Below, in pieces: positions 46,332 through 57,264 of a DNA stretch of 64,000 nt. Location of the stretch: positions 1 to 64,000 of the forward strand of contig NZ_CP064686.1 in the NCBI RefSeq assembly GCF_023100905.1. The letters are read 5' to 3'. The notes below the pieces were generated by a model. The model did no database searches. It had not been told where the DNA came from and worked only from the letters and a program-made list of their open reading frames with translations. The stretch is from Bradyrhizobium sp. 4. GTDB lineage: Bacteria > Pseudomonadota > Alphaproteobacteria > Rhizobiales > Xanthobacteraceae. Numbering within the stretch: the first letter of the stretch is position 1; every line of letters starts with the position of its first letter. Made by a program: the position numbers and the translations under genes.

Positions 46332-47717
46332 GTGACGACGATCGCCCCGGATGCGCGCATCGCCGGCGCGCAGCGGACCTATCCGCCGCGCGGCGCCGTG
46401 GTCAGCTGGATCTTCTTCGACTGGGCCGCGCAGCCTTATTTCACCCTGATCACGACCTTCGTGTTCGCGCCCTATTTCGCCACCGGCATTGCGCCGAATC
46501 CCGCCACCGGGCAATCGCTGTGGGGCTTTGCGATGGCTGCCGCGGGCCTCGCGATCGCGCTGATGTCGCCGGTGTTGGGGGCTATCGCCGATGCTTCGGG
46601 CCGCAGGAAGCCATGGATCGCCGGATTCGGCGCAGTGCTGGTGCTGGCATCCTGCACGCTGTGGATCGGCAAGCCCGGCGATCCCTCGATCATTCCGCCG
46701 CTGCTCACCGCGGTCGCGCTCGCCAGCGTCGGCGCGGAATTCGCCACTCTCTTCAACAATGCGATGATGCCGACGTTGGTGCCGCCGGAGCGCATCGGGC
46801 GGCTCTCCGGCACCGGCTGGGCGACGGGTTATGTCGGCGGCATCGTCAGCCTGATCATCGTGCTCGGCTTGCTCGCGGCCAATCCCGAGACCGGCCGCAC
46901 GCTGCTCGGTCTCACGCCTCTGTTCGGGCTCGATCCCGTCAGCCATCAGGGCGACCGCGCCGCCGGACCGTTGACCGGGCTTTGGTTCATCATTTTCGTG
47001 ACGCCGATGTTCCTGTTCACACCCGACTATCCGGCGAAGCGCCCGGTGCGCGAGGCGCTGCACGAAGGCCTGTCGGAGCTGAAGCAATCGATCAAGGGGC
47101 TGCCGCAGCAGAAATCGCTCGCGGCGTTTCTGCTCGCCAACATGATCTACACCGACGGTCTGGTGTCGCTGTTTGCCTTCGGCGGCATCTATGCGGCTGG
47201 CACGTTCGGCTGGCACACGATCCAGATCGGCACGTTCGGGATCATGCTCGCGATCGCGGGCGCGTTCGGCGCGTGGTTTGGCGGCAAGCTGGACGATCGC
47301 TTCGGGCCGAAGCGCGTGATCGCCGGCAGCATGCTGATCCTGCTGCTGGCGCTGGCGGCGATCCTGCTGGTCGACAAGGATTCGATCTTCTTCATCAAGG
47401 TCGCGCCGCCCGCGCCCGGCGGTGCATTGTTCGCCGCTGCGTCAGAGCGCGCTTATCTCGTGCTGGGCTGCCTGATCGGTGCGGCCGGTGGTCCGCTGCA
47501 AGCCGCCTCGCGCACGCTCCTGATTCGTCTCGCGCCGAAGGACCGCATCGCGCAGTATTTCGGTCTGTTCGCACTGACGGGGAAAGTGACGTCCTTCATC
47601 GGCCCGCTGCTGATCGGCGTAATCACCGCGGTGACGGCGAGCCAGAAGGCCGGCATGGCCGTTCTGGTGGTGTTCTTCGTCGCGGGGTTGGCGCTATTGA
47701 TGCGGGTGCGGGAGTAG
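46332..47717 (+). CDS. MFS transporter, UMF1/Atg22-like
   Basis: A 461-residue major facilitator of the UMF1 (vacuole effluxer Atg22-like) family; eukaryotic relatives export amino acids from vacuoles, and bacterial substrates are unknown. Family sequence includes VVSWIFFDWAAQPYFTLITT at the first membrane segment, SPVLGAIADASGRRKPWIA in the loop after segment 2, RLSGTGWATGYVGGIVSLI and GPLQAASRTLLIRLAPKDRI. GTG 46332 was chosen for the family N-terminus and AGGA upstream; a longer frame extends to 45924 but overlaps ggt. It is followed by a family B repeat. Confidence 0.9.
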   Translation: MTTIAPDARIAGAQRTYPPRGAVVSWIFFDWAAQPYFTLITTFVFAPYFATGIAPNPATGQSLWGFAMAAAGLAIALMSPVLGAIADASGRRKPWIAGFGAVLVLASCTLWIGKPGDPSIIPPLLTAVALASVGAEFATLFNNAMMPTLVPPERIGRLSGTGWATGYVGGIVSLIIVLGLLAANPETGRTLLGLTPLFGLDPVSHQGDRAAGPLTGLWFIIFVTPMFLFTPDYPAKRPVREALHEGLSELKQSIKGLPQQKSLAAFLLANMIYTDGLVSLFAFGGIYAAGTFGWHTIQIGTFGIMLAIAGAFGAWFGGKLDDRFGPKRVIAGSMLILLLALAAILLVDKDSIFFIKVAPPAPGGALFAAASERAYLVLGCLIGAAGGPLQAASRTLLIRLAPKDRIAQYFGLFALTGKVTSFIGPLLIGVITAVTASQKAGMAVLVVFFVAGLALLMRVRE

Positions 47718-47740
47718 CCACGCTACCGCGATTCATTCCC

Positions 47741-47824
47741 GTCATTGCGAGGAGCGAAGCGACGAAGCAATCCAGGTTTTCTCCGCGGAAAGATTCTGGA
47801 TTGCTTCGCTGCGCTCGCAATGAC
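47741..47824. repeat. Palindromic repeat, family B, copy 3
   Basis: GTCATTGCGAGGAGCGAAGC and the right end GCTGCGCTCGCAATGAC flank inner arms GAAGCAATCCAG and CTGGATTGCTTC. The architecture is identical to 1931-2015 and 10054-10132. It sits between the convergent UMF1-type and purH genes. Confidence 0.88.
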
Positions 47825-47856
47825 GAATTCGATCGAATAGCCCGTATGCCAATCAA

Positions 47857-49449
47857 TCAGTGCCTGAAATGCCGCGTGCCCGTGAATACCATGGCGATGC
47901 CGTGCTCGTCGGCGGCCTTGATGACCTCGTCGTCGCGCATGGAGCCGCCGGGCTGCACCACGGCGGTGGCGCCGGCCTCGATGCAGGCGAGCATGCCGTC
48001 GGCGAACGGGAAGAACGCATCCGACGCCACCACCGAGCCCTTGGTGAGCGGTTCGGCGAGCTTCAGCTCGGCGGCCGCATCCTGAGCCTTGCGTGCCGCG
48101 ATCCGCGCTGAATCGACCCGGCTCATCTGGCCGGCGCCGATGCCGACGGTGGCGAGATCCTTGGCGTAGATGATGGTGTTGGACTTGACGTGTTTTGCGA
48201 CACGGAAAGCAAACTTCAGGTCGCGCATCTCGGCATCAGTAGGCGCGCGCTCCGTGACAACCTTGAAAGTCATGTCGTCGGCCACGGCGTTGTCGCGGCT
48301 CTGCACGAGGAGACCGCCCGCCACCGTCTTGGCGGTGAGGCCCGGCGCGCGCGGGTCGGGCAGGCTGCCGGCGAGCAGCAGGCGCAGGTTCTTGCGCGCC
48401 CCGATGATGGCGATCGCCTCCTCGCTTGCGTCAGGTGCGATGATCACCTCGGTGAAGATTTTCGTGATCTCGCGCGCGGTGTCGGCATCGAGCGCGCGGT
48501 TCATCGCGATGATGCCGCCGAAGGCCGAGGTGGAATCGCAGGCCAGCGCCTTGCGATAGGCACTGACCAGGTCGGAGCCCTCCGCGACGCCGCAGGGATT
48601 GGCATGCTTGACGATGACGCAGGCCGCAGTGCGCTTGGCGTCGAACTCGCCGATGCATTCATAGGCGGCATCGGTGTCGTTGATGTTGTTGTAGGAGAGC
48701 TCCTTGCCCTGGAGCTGCCGCGCGGTCGAGACGCCCGGCCGCTTGTCGGGGGTCGCATAGAACGCCGCGGTCTGGTGCGGATTCTCGCCATAGCGCAGCG
48801 ACTGGATCAGCCTGCCGCCGAAGGCGCGGAAATCGGGCGCGTCGATCTCGAGCTGGCGGTTGAACCAGTTCGAGATCGCGGCGTCGTAAGCCGCGGTGCG
48901 CGCGTAAGCCTTGGCGGCAAGGCGCCGACGCAACTTCAGCGTGGTCGCACCTTTGTTGGCGGCGAGCTCATCGAGCACGGCCTGATAGTCTTGCGCCTCG
49001 ACCACGACGGCGACGTCGTCGTGGTTCTTCGCGGCGGCGCGGATCATCGCGGGGCCGCCGATGTCGATGTTCTCGATGCAATCCTCGAAGCCCGCGCCTT
49101 TGTCGACGGTGGCCTCGAACGGATAGAGATTGACGACGAGGAGATCGATCGGCGCGATGCCATGCGCCGTCATCGCTTCTGCATGGTCCTTGTTGTCCCG
49201 GATCGCGAGCAGGCCACCATGCACCTTCGGATGCAGCGTCTTGACCCGGCCATCCATCATTTCCGGGAAGCCGGTCAGTTCGGAGACGTCCTTCACCTTG
49301 AGGCCGGCCGCGGCGATCGCCTTCGCGGTGCCGCCGGTCGAGACCAACTCGACATCCTGCGCGGCAAGCGCCTTCGCGAATTCGATCAGGCCAGTCTTGT
49401 CGGAAACGGAGAGAAGGGCGCGGGTGACGCGGCGGGGTTGGTCAGTCAT
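47857..49449 (-). CDS. purH: AICAR transformylase / IMP cyclohydrolase
   Basis: A 530-residue bifunctional enzyme for the last two steps of purine synthesis. The N-terminal IMP cyclohydrolase domain (about 1-200) has LLSVSDKTGLIEFAKAL, STGGTAKAI and GRVKTLHPKVHGGLLAIRD. The C-terminal formyltransferase domain has the catalytic KHANPCGVAEG near residue 275, SAFGGIIAMN and GAGQMSRVDSARIA. ATG 49449 was chosen because AGAGGAT lies upstream. It is downstream of the heparinase-like and rsmB genes on the same strand, an arrangement found widely in Alphaproteobacteria. Confidence 0.97.
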   Translation of the reverse strand: MTDQPRRVTRALLSVSDKTGLIEFAKALAAQDVELVSTGGTAKAIAAAGLKVKDVSELTGFPEMMDGRVKTLHPKVHGGLLAIRDNKDHAEAMTAHGIAPIDLLVVNLYPFEATVDKGAGFEDCIENIDIGGPAMIRAAAKNHDDVAVVVEAQDYQAVLDELAANKGATTLKLRRRLAAKAYARTAAYDAAISNWFNRQLEIDAPDFRAFGGRLIQSLRYGENPHQTAAFYATPDKRPGVSTARQLQGKELSYNNINDTDAAYECIGEFDAKRTAACVIVKHANPCGVAEGSDLVSAYRKALACDSTSAFGGIIAMNRALDADTAREITKIFTEVIIAPDASEEAIAIIGARKNLRLLLAGSLPDPRAPGLTAKTVAGGLLVQSRDNAVADDMTFKVVTERAPTDAEMRDLKFAFRVAKHVKSNTIIYAKDLATVGIGAGQMSRVDSARIAARKAQDAAAELKLAEPLTKGSVVASDAFFPFADGMLACIEAGATAVVQPGGSMRDDEVIKAADEHGIAMVFTGTRHFRH

Positions 49450-49615
49450 GAGCAAGATCCTCTGTCTGAAGGAGTGTCTATGCCCAGGCGCGCGGCTTCT
49501 CAGTCTCGCGCTTCCCGATGGTGCTCCATCCAAGGTCGCCAGTCGCGCGAGCGAGGGCTCGATAGCAGTTTTCGGTCGCTTTCACAACGTTCAGATCGGG
49601 CCGAATCACATGCGT

Positions 49616-51373
49616 CTACAGCGGAAGTTCCGGCTCCCGCCGCGCATTTCTGCGGGCATTCGTGATCGCCGGCGAGGCGGTGGAGCGGACAAAACTCCAT
49701 CGGATCGAGGGCGCCTGCCGCGCATCCTGACGGATCACGATCTGCGCGGTGCGGCGCGGGCCGTCATTGCCGGCCAGGGATACGCTGTCCTCCAGCTCGA
49801 CCTTGTCGTCGAGCGCCTCGAAGGTCCAGACGTCGCGGTTCGGCAGCACCAGCATGACGCCGCGGGCGTCGGACAGCCGGCTCGCCTTCACCGCCGGGTG
49901 CAGATGGAATCGCAGCGCGAAATCGGCATCCGGACCCTTGAAGCGTCCGCCTTGCGGCGGCGACAGCGTGTCCTCGCCGTCGATGCGTGCGCCGTCATTG
50001 GCGATCATCAGCACGCGGCGGTGGATCGCGCCGAATTTTGTGAGGTAGCCGTCATGCGACGTCGTGAGCAGCGTGCCGTTCTGCACGATTTCGCGATAGC
50101 TCTCGACTTCGACGGGGCCGCTGGTGACCGGAGCACCGTGCAACAGCCGCTTCATCGCCGACATCTCCACGAACTGGCATGACGAGGTGTCGTGATAGGT
50201 CAGCGTCGAATGCGCCGCCGTGCCGCGTGCGAACGGCCGCCAATTGTCGCGGCCCGTGGTCGGCATGCCGCAATTGGTGACGATGCGGCTGATGCCGGAG
50301 GATAGTTCGAACGACAGGCAGCCGGCATGGGCGTCGTGACTGACGCCGGCCGCCGGCGGCGGGCCGGTGTCGATGATCAAAGTGGTCTGGCCGGCATCAA
50401 GGCGCTGGAAACCGGTATGCGGCATGTTCGACATCGGCGCGCCGTGGGTGTCGTCATAGGCAAGCAGCGTCGCGAGCAGGTCCGAGGGCGTCGCGCTCAT
50501 GCCGTTGAACAGCGCGAAATTGCCGTCGCCGTGGCGGAAGAAGCGGAGCATCGGCATCATGCGGTCGATCGCATTGAGCAGCGCGGGCGGCGGCGCGATG
50601 TTGCGCGCGGCAAAGGTCTGCCGCAGCGGCAACAGGTCGATCAACAGCTCGATCAGTGCGCCCGGGTTGCGCGAGACATGCCCGCCGTCGGGCAGGATCT
50701 GCCGCTGCAATTCATCCGAGAGCTTTTTCGAGGTGCTGCGGATGTGACTTGCCTGGTTGGCGAGGCACAGCGCCGCATAGCACAGCGCGATCAGCACCTG
50801 GAGCTTCGGCACTCCGTCGGGAATGTTGACCATGGTGTAGCGCAGCAAGCGGATCTCGCGCGCCAGCGCGCGCAGATAGCGACGGTAGAATTTGTTGTCG
50901 GTATCGTTGAGCACCAGCGGCGCCTGCGACAGCAGGGAGATCACGCGTCGCGCCAGCACGTCGGCGCGTCGCGCGACGGGACGGCGCTTGCTAGCCGGGT
51001 TGCCGATCCAGTCCTCGATCAGCGAGCGCGCATTCGCGCGCGTCAGCGCGGTGTCGGCGGCGCGCAAATGGCGCAGCCAGCCGAAGCCGAGCAGCGCAAC
51101 CTCCCAATCCTCCGACGGCGGCTCGAGATCGAAGATCGAACGGCCGTGGCAGTTGACGATCTTGCCGGCGAAGACGAAGCGGCCGGCATAGATCTCGGCG
51201 GCGCGGGTCGCGTCCGCGGTGCGCAGATCATGCGGCGCGATGATCAACCGGTCGGCGCGGCCGGGCCAGACCCGCGACAGGGCGACGGAACCGCCGCTCG
51301 CGCGCGCGAGCATGTTCCGCGCGAAGCGGTTCATCACCAGCGTCGAGATACGTCTGCGTTGAGCGACCGACAC
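49616..51373 (-). CDS. Heparinase II/III-like protein
   Basis: A 585-residue protein of the heparinase II/III family, with an N-terminal alpha-toroid and a C-terminal beta-sandwich. Family sequence includes LGFGWLRHLRAADTALTRAN, GGHVSRNPGALIELLIDLLP and HTGFQRLDAGQTTLIIDTGP, carrying the conserved region around the catalytic tyrosine/histidine. The C-terminal part has DGYLTKFGAIHRRVLMI and GEDTLSPPQ. True heparin is not expected in this setting; alphaproteobacterial members next to rsmB-purH are assumed to act on a cell-surface or periplasmic polysaccharide. No signal peptide is obvious, and GTG 51373 is the chosen start. Confidence 0.85.
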   Translation of the reverse strand: MSVAQRRRISTLVMNRFARNMLARASGGSVALSRVWPGRADRLIIAPHDLRTADATRAAEIYAGRFVFAGKIVNCHGRSIFDLEPPSEDWEVALLGFGWLRHLRAADTALTRANARSLIEDWIGNPASKRRPVARRADVLARRVISLLSQAPLVLNDTDNKFYRRYLRALAREIRLLRYTMVNIPDGVPKLQVLIALCYAALCLANQASHIRSTSKKLSDELQRQILPDGGHVSRNPGALIELLIDLLPLRQTFAARNIAPPPALLNAIDRMMPMLRFFRHGDGNFALFNGMSATPSDLLATLLAYDDTHGAPMSNMPHTGFQRLDAGQTTLIIDTGPPPAAGVSHDAHAGCLSFELSSGISRIVTNCGMPTTGRDNWRPFARGTAAHSTLTYHDTSSCQFVEMSAMKRLLHGAPVTSGPVEVESYREIVQNGTLLTTSHDGYLTKFGAIHRRVLMIANDGARIDGEDTLSPPQGGRFKGPDADFALRFHLHPAVKASRLSDARGVMLVLPNRDVWTFEALDDKVELEDSVSLAGNDGPRRTAQIVIRQDARQAPSIRWSFVRSTASPAITNARRNARREPELPL

Positions 51374-51490
51374 GCCTTGCCTTGATGGGGGAGAGGATTC
51401 CGACGAATCCTTATTAATCCCAAAATCGGACGGCCGACACCACCTTGAACGACGCGAATCAGCGCCGTGGTTGCAAAATCCAGTGCAAAA

Positions 51491-52837
51491 TCAGGATTTA
51501 ACGAGCCGGGCCGCGAAAAATCCGTCGAGCCCGCCGAGCTTGGGATCAGCGTTTGGCAGATGGCTGGGCAGAGTGCGCAGATCGCCCTCGGCGGTGACGA
51601 TCTCGCTGAGTCCCGACACCTCGGACGCATCGATCGGAACCCGGCGAAGCCCAGGCTCTGCGGCCATCAGCGCGGCGACCGCATGCTCGCCCTCTTCGGG
51701 TTCCAGCGAGCAGGTACAGTAGACCAGCGTTCCGCCGGGCTTGAGCAGCGAGACCGATTTTTGCAGCAGCCGCCGCTGAAGCGCCGTCATTGCGGCGATG
51801 TCGGATTCCTGCCGAAGCCAGGATACGTCGGGATGGCGGCGGATCGTCCCGGTCGATGTGCAAGGCGCATCAATGAGGATGCCGTCGAAGCCATCGGCAG
51901 GGCCGGACCATTCCGCGGCGTCGGCGACGACGGTCTCGGCCTGGAGCGACAACCGCGTCAGATTCTCGCGCAGCCGGGCCACCCGGGCCGGCGAGCGGTC
52001 GATGGCCGTGACATGCGCGCCGGCCTGCGCCAGTTGCGCGGTCTTGCCGCCGGGAGCGGCGCAGAGATCGGCGATGGATTTGCCCTTGATGTCGCCGAAC
52101 AGCCGGGCCGGCAGCGCAGCGGCAGCGTCCTGCACCCACCATTGTCCTTCGGCGAAGCCGGGAAGCATGGTCACTGCGCCGTGCAGCACCGTACGCACCG
52201 ATCCGGTCGGCAGGACTTCGCCATGGAGCCGGCTCGCCCATTGCGCGGCGTCCGACTTCACAGTCAGATCCAGCGAAGGATCGTGGCTGAGCGCGAGCGC
52301 CATGTCTCTTGCGACTGTTTCGCCGTAATGCGCGCTCCAGCGCGCGACCATCCAGGGCGGCAGGTCCAGCGACTGCGCGGCAACCTCGTCCACCAGCGCT
52401 TTGCCCTCGCGGGCGCAGCGGCGCAGCACGGCGTTGACGAGGCCGGCATAGCGCGCGGCGCGCCGGTCGGATTGCACGAGGCGAACGGAGAGATCGACGG
52501 CTGCGTGATCGGGCACGTCCATCCAGAGGATCTGGGCGGCGCCAATCAACAGCGCGCTCTGCGCGCGCGGCGCGTCGGAGGGAATGCCCTTGTCGAGCAG
52601 GCGGGACAGCACATGGCCGAGCGTGCCGAGCCGGCGCAGCACGGTGGCGACCAGGCGGCGCATCAGCGCGCGGTCGCGGTCGGGGAGCGTCTTCAGTCCG
52701 GGATGGGCGCCGCTGCCGTCGAGCTGCTCGTCAAGCGTGCGGTGCTTTTGCAGCACGCCGTCGACGATGTCGGCGGCAATCCGCCGCGCCGCGAGACCGG
52801 GCACTTCGGATGGAGGAGCGAAACGTTGAGAAGGCAT
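51491..52837 (-). CDS. rsmB: 16S rRNA m5C methyltransferase RsmB/Sun-type
   Basis: A 448-residue SAM-dependent RNA cytosine-5 methyltransferase. The N-terminal NusB-like domain (about 10-160) includes RDRALMRRLVATVLRRLG. The methyltransferase domain has the SAM site IADLCAAPGGKTAQLAQAGA, DAPCTSTGTIRRHPD with a conserved cysteine, and VYCTCSLEPEEGE with the catalytic cysteine. The C-terminus GGLDGFFAARL is characteristic. ATG 52837 was chosen; a longer frame to 52966 exists, with weak support. It leads the series rsmB-heparinase-purH and is divergent from the SDHAF4-like gene. Confidence 0.93.
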   Translation of the reverse strand: MPSQRFAPPSEVPGLAARRIAADIVDGVLQKHRTLDEQLDGSGAHPGLKTLPDRDRALMRRLVATVLRRLGTLGHVLSRLLDKGIPSDAPRAQSALLIGAAQILWMDVPDHAAVDLSVRLVQSDRRAARYAGLVNAVLRRCAREGKALVDEVAAQSLDLPPWMVARWSAHYGETVARDMALALSHDPSLDLTVKSDAAQWASRLHGEVLPTGSVRTVLHGAVTMLPGFAEGQWWVQDAAAALPARLFGDIKGKSIADLCAAPGGKTAQLAQAGAHVTAIDRSPARVARLRENLTRLSLQAETVVADAAEWSGPADGFDGILIDAPCTSTGTIRRHPDVSWLRQESDIAAMTALQRRLLQKSVSLLKPGGTLVYCTCSLEPEEGEHAVAALMAAEPGLRRVPIDASEVSGLSEIVTAEGDLRTLPSHLPNADPKLGGLDGFFAARLVKS

Positions 52838-53024
52838 GCGGAAACAAGGTTCTGAGCGAGCGGCAGTTCGCCGTAATGGGCGCATGCCTTGAGGAGGTGA
52901 TCTCTGGCACGCGAATATGCCAAATGTAAGAATCGCTTCCGGGTTTTTCAGCCCTTTCAGAGCCATTTCAGGAATGCGTTATTGGGCGTCGCGTCGCGGG
53001 CCGCCCCGCGCTAGAAAGCCGACG

Positions 53025-53234
53025 ATGAGTGACCAGCCTTCCGTTCCCGACCGCAAGCAGCTCACGCCGGCCGCCCAGCGTGCGCTGGCCGAGGCCGAAG
53101 CGCGACGGCAGGCTGCGGCAGTCCGAGCCAAAAACGACGCCCAGGCGGCGCCAAAGGAGTTGCAGGGGCCAAAAGGACCCGAGCCGACCCGCTATGGCGA
53201 TTGGGAGCGCAAGGGCATCGCTTCCGACTTCTGA
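53025..53234 (+). CDS. SDHAF4/DUF1674-family small protein
   Basis: A 69-residue protein ending in the family signature GPKGPEPTRYGDWERKGIAS, which defines DUF1674. Eukaryotic members (SDHAF4/Sdh8) bind the flavinylated SdhA subunit and help assemble succinate dehydrogenase, so a similar role is likely. The N-terminal half is alanine/lysine-rich and helical (LTPAAQRALAEAEARRQAAA). No succinate dehydrogenase gene is nearby. It is divergent from rsmB. The ribosome-binding site (AGAAAG) is weak, but the start agrees with the family. Confidence 0.88.
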   Translation: MSDQPSVPDRKQLTPAAQRALAEAEARRQAAAVRAKNDAQAAPKELQGPKGPEPTRYGDWERKGIASDF

Positions 53235-53291
53235 AGCTTGTCTTTTGAGGCTCGCTTGCCGGACTGCCCGACTCAGCCCTAGCGTGCGCGG

Positions 53292-53882
53292 ATGTCGCGT
53301 TTCGATCCAAGCCACCCATATCGGCCTTCATACAGCGGCTCGCCGTTCGGTCGCCGTTTCTCGGGGCTGTTGCCGTGGATGTTCGTGGTCGGTGTTGTCG
53401 CGGCGATTGTGCTCACCTTCCGCGACGGAACGAACTGGCTTGTCCCGCACGTAGACGACGGTCGCACCGGCGATGCCGAGATCGTGCTCCGGCAGGCCGG
53501 CCATCCCGATCGTCGCGAGCCGGTCGACGTCATCCGGACTATCGACGGCGACACCTTCCTTGCGCGCGTGCATCAACGCGATGGCCGCGATCTCGTCGCG
53601 CGCGTTCGCCTGCGCGGCATCGATGCACCTGAGATGAAAGCCTCCTGCCAGGAAGAACTCGACAAGGCTGAAGCCGCCGCCGCCGCGCTCCGCGACCTGC
53701 TCGGCCAGGGTGGCGTGACGATCACCAATCTCGGACCTGACAAATACGGCCGCGTTCTTGCTGACGTCGCGACCAAACGCACGGCCAATGTCTCGGCGGC
53801 GTTGCTCGCCGGCGGCTATGCGCGGAGCTACAATGGCGGCCATCGTGACGGCTGGTGCGCGCGGAGCTGGCGCTTCTGGTAA
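53292..53882 (+). CDS. Membrane-anchored thermonuclease-family protein
   Basis: A 196-residue staphylococcal-nuclease-fold protein. One N-terminal membrane segment (GLLPWMFVVGVVAAIVLTF, about 26-44) would place the nuclease domain in the periplasm. The catalytic region is VIRTIDGDTFLARV near residue 82, with VRLRGIDAPEM near residue 104 carrying arginine and glutamate. DKYGRVLADV near residue 150 is also conserved. The C-terminus HRDGWC retains the family ending. It could degrade incoming DNA or RNA. It is convergent with an L,D-transpeptidase gene across a bidirectional terminator. Confidence 0.88.
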   Translation: MSRFDPSHPYRPSYSGSPFGRRFSGLLPWMFVVGVVAAIVLTFRDGTNWLVPHVDDGRTGDAEIVLRQAGHPDRREPVDVIRTIDGDTFLARVHQRDGRDLVARVRLRGIDAPEMKASCQEELDKAEAAAAALRDLLGQGGVTITNLGPDKYGRVLADVATKRTANVSAALLAGGYARSYNGGHRDGWCARSWRFW

Positions 53883-53889
53883 CAAAAAA

Positions 53890-53911
53890 GCCGCGTCGAA
53901 AGACGCGGCTC
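53890..53911. terminator. Bidirectional rho-independent terminator
   Basis: The stem AGCCGCGTC / GACGCGGCT (9 base pairs) with a GAAA tetraloop is preceded by A6 and followed by CTTGTTGT. It lies 8 bases after the nuclease stop and 27 bases before the end of the convergent L,D-transpeptidase gene. The A tract makes it the better terminator for the minus strand. Confidence 0.82.
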
Positions 53912-53937
53912 TTGTTGTCTCGCCCTGATGCCGGCGA

Positions 53938-54453
53938 TCAGCGCGTCACGACCACCGTCGTGCCGACCGAGACGCGGCTGTAGAGATCGGTGATGTCGTC
54001 GTTGAGCATGCGGATGCAGCCATAGGAGACGAAGCCGCCGATCGAGCCCGGCACGTTGGTTCCGTGGATGGCATATTCACCGCCGGACAGCGTCATCGCC
54101 GCGACGCCCATCGGATTGCGCGGCGAGCCGCCCGGGATGACGTCCGGGATGCTCGGCTTGTCGCGCTTCACTTCGGCAGGCGGCGCCCAGGCCGGATTGC
54201 GGTACTTGCCGTCGATGCGGGTGGTGCCGGCCCACTGCTTGCCGGACTTGCCGACGCCGACCGGGTAGCGCACGGCGTGGCCGTTATCGAGGACGAGATA
54301 GAGCCGACGCTCGTTGGTTTTGACCACGATGGTGCCCGGCGAATAGTCAGCCAGGTGCGTCCCCACCATTTCCGGCCGCGCCTGCGCCGCCGTCGACATC
54401 AAGACCCCAGCCCCGACGGTGGCGGCCAGCGCCACAGCAATCCTCATCGACAT
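53938..54453 (-). CDS. Exported L,D-transpeptidase (ErfK/YbiS-type)
   Basis: A 171-residue secreted enzyme. The signal peptide (MRIAVALAATVGAGVLMSTAAQA) is clear. The YkuD domain has IVVKTNERRLYLVLDNGHAV, then PVGVGKSGKQWAGTTRI, and the catalytic block YAIHGTNVPGSIGG followed by VSYGCIRMLNDDITDL with histidine, serine, glycine and cysteine in the canonical order. It should make 3-3 crosslinks in peptidoglycan or tether outer-membrane proteins. ATG 54453 has AAGGGGAA upstream. It differs clearly from the other L,D-transpeptidase at 10930-11466, which lacks a signal peptide. Confidence 0.92.
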   Translation of the reverse strand: MSMRIAVALAATVGAGVLMSTAAQARPEMVGTHLADYSPGTIVVKTNERRLYLVLDNGHAVRYPVGVGKSGKQWAGTTRIDGKYRNPAWAPPAEVKRDKPSIPDVIPGGSPRNPMGVAAMTLSGGEYAIHGTNVPGSIGGFVSYGCIRMLNDDITDLYSRVSVGTTVVVTR

Positions 54454-54770
54454 CGATTTTCCCCTTGCCCCGAACGGACCGTCCAAAATTACGCAAAATC
54501 GGCAATCGCCGGCCCGCCAAGTCCTTGTTGCAAGTCCTTGTTACAGGTCCTTGTCAGGGGACATTCTTAACCGCGCTTGTTAACCGGATGGTTTCCACGC
54601 ACGGCCGCCAAGGGCCAGCCAGCAGGGGGAACAAAGGAAATGTTCGAAACAAAGTAAATGACCTGAAAACAACACTCAGCGGGAAAGATGCTCGGGCGCC
54701 GGGGCGCCGCCTGACAAGTGCGTGAGGATGTGAACGGCCGTTGTTCGGGGAGCGCTAACGCGGAGATGCG

Positions 54771-54914
54771 GTCTCGTGTCCCGGACGCGGCGCAGCGCGA
54801 AGCGGTGCGACACAGAGCCGGGACCGAGAAAGCCACAGTGTCTGCCGTTGCATGGGGCCCCGGCTCAGCAGCGCACCGCGAAATGCGCGCTGCGCTGCGT
54901 CCGGGGCACGAGAC
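54771..54914. repeat. Long imperfect inverted repeat downstream of acs
   Basis: The outer arms GTCTCGTGTCCCGGACGCGG (54771-54790) and GCGTCCGGGGCACGAGAC (54897-54914) pair with few mismatches. Inner arms GAGCCGGGACC (54815-54825) and GGCCCCGGCTC (54856-54866), and GCGAAGCGGTGCG with GCGCACCGCG, also pair. The whole could fold as a branched structure. It lies directly after the acs stop. The rest of the gap (54454-54770) contains no gene that I can see, only low-complexity sequence with AAGTCCTTGTT direct repeats near 54520-54540. Confidence 0.75.
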
Positions 54915-54919
54915 TGCCT

Positions 54920-56866
<1,947 letters not shown>

Positions 56867-57264
56867 GTTTCCCTCCACATACGGCAAGCCGAGCACAGAC
56901 CACGGGCGAGCCGACTTGATCGTTGAACCGATTATGCGTCGGGCTAACCGGACCCGACAAGGTGCACAAGCTGGACCTTCGGCGAGCAGCCGGCCATGCG
57001 GAGGATCAAGCCGCTTCGTGCGACTGTCGCAGTTTTGAAACAGGGCGACGGGGGCTTTCGGGTCTTTACCGAGCTCCTCGGAATGGGCCGGCGCAGAGCG
57101 CCATGCTCCCGGCAGCGGTATTTAGAAACCGCCCTCACTGATTCGGGACTCGCAATGCGGTTCGGAACACCCTAAATGGCCAACCCGGGCCCAACGAGAC
57201 CCCTTGGAACAAAAATCAGAACAGCGGCATTGACCGATAACAGACAGGGCTAAGGCATAAGACT
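56867..57264. other. 398-base divergent control region of acs and topoisomerase IB
   Basis: No gene or RNA was recognised. The region lies between two divergent genes and should hold both promoters. I found no clear -35/-10 pair or strong inverted repeat by eye. Confidence 0.6.
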
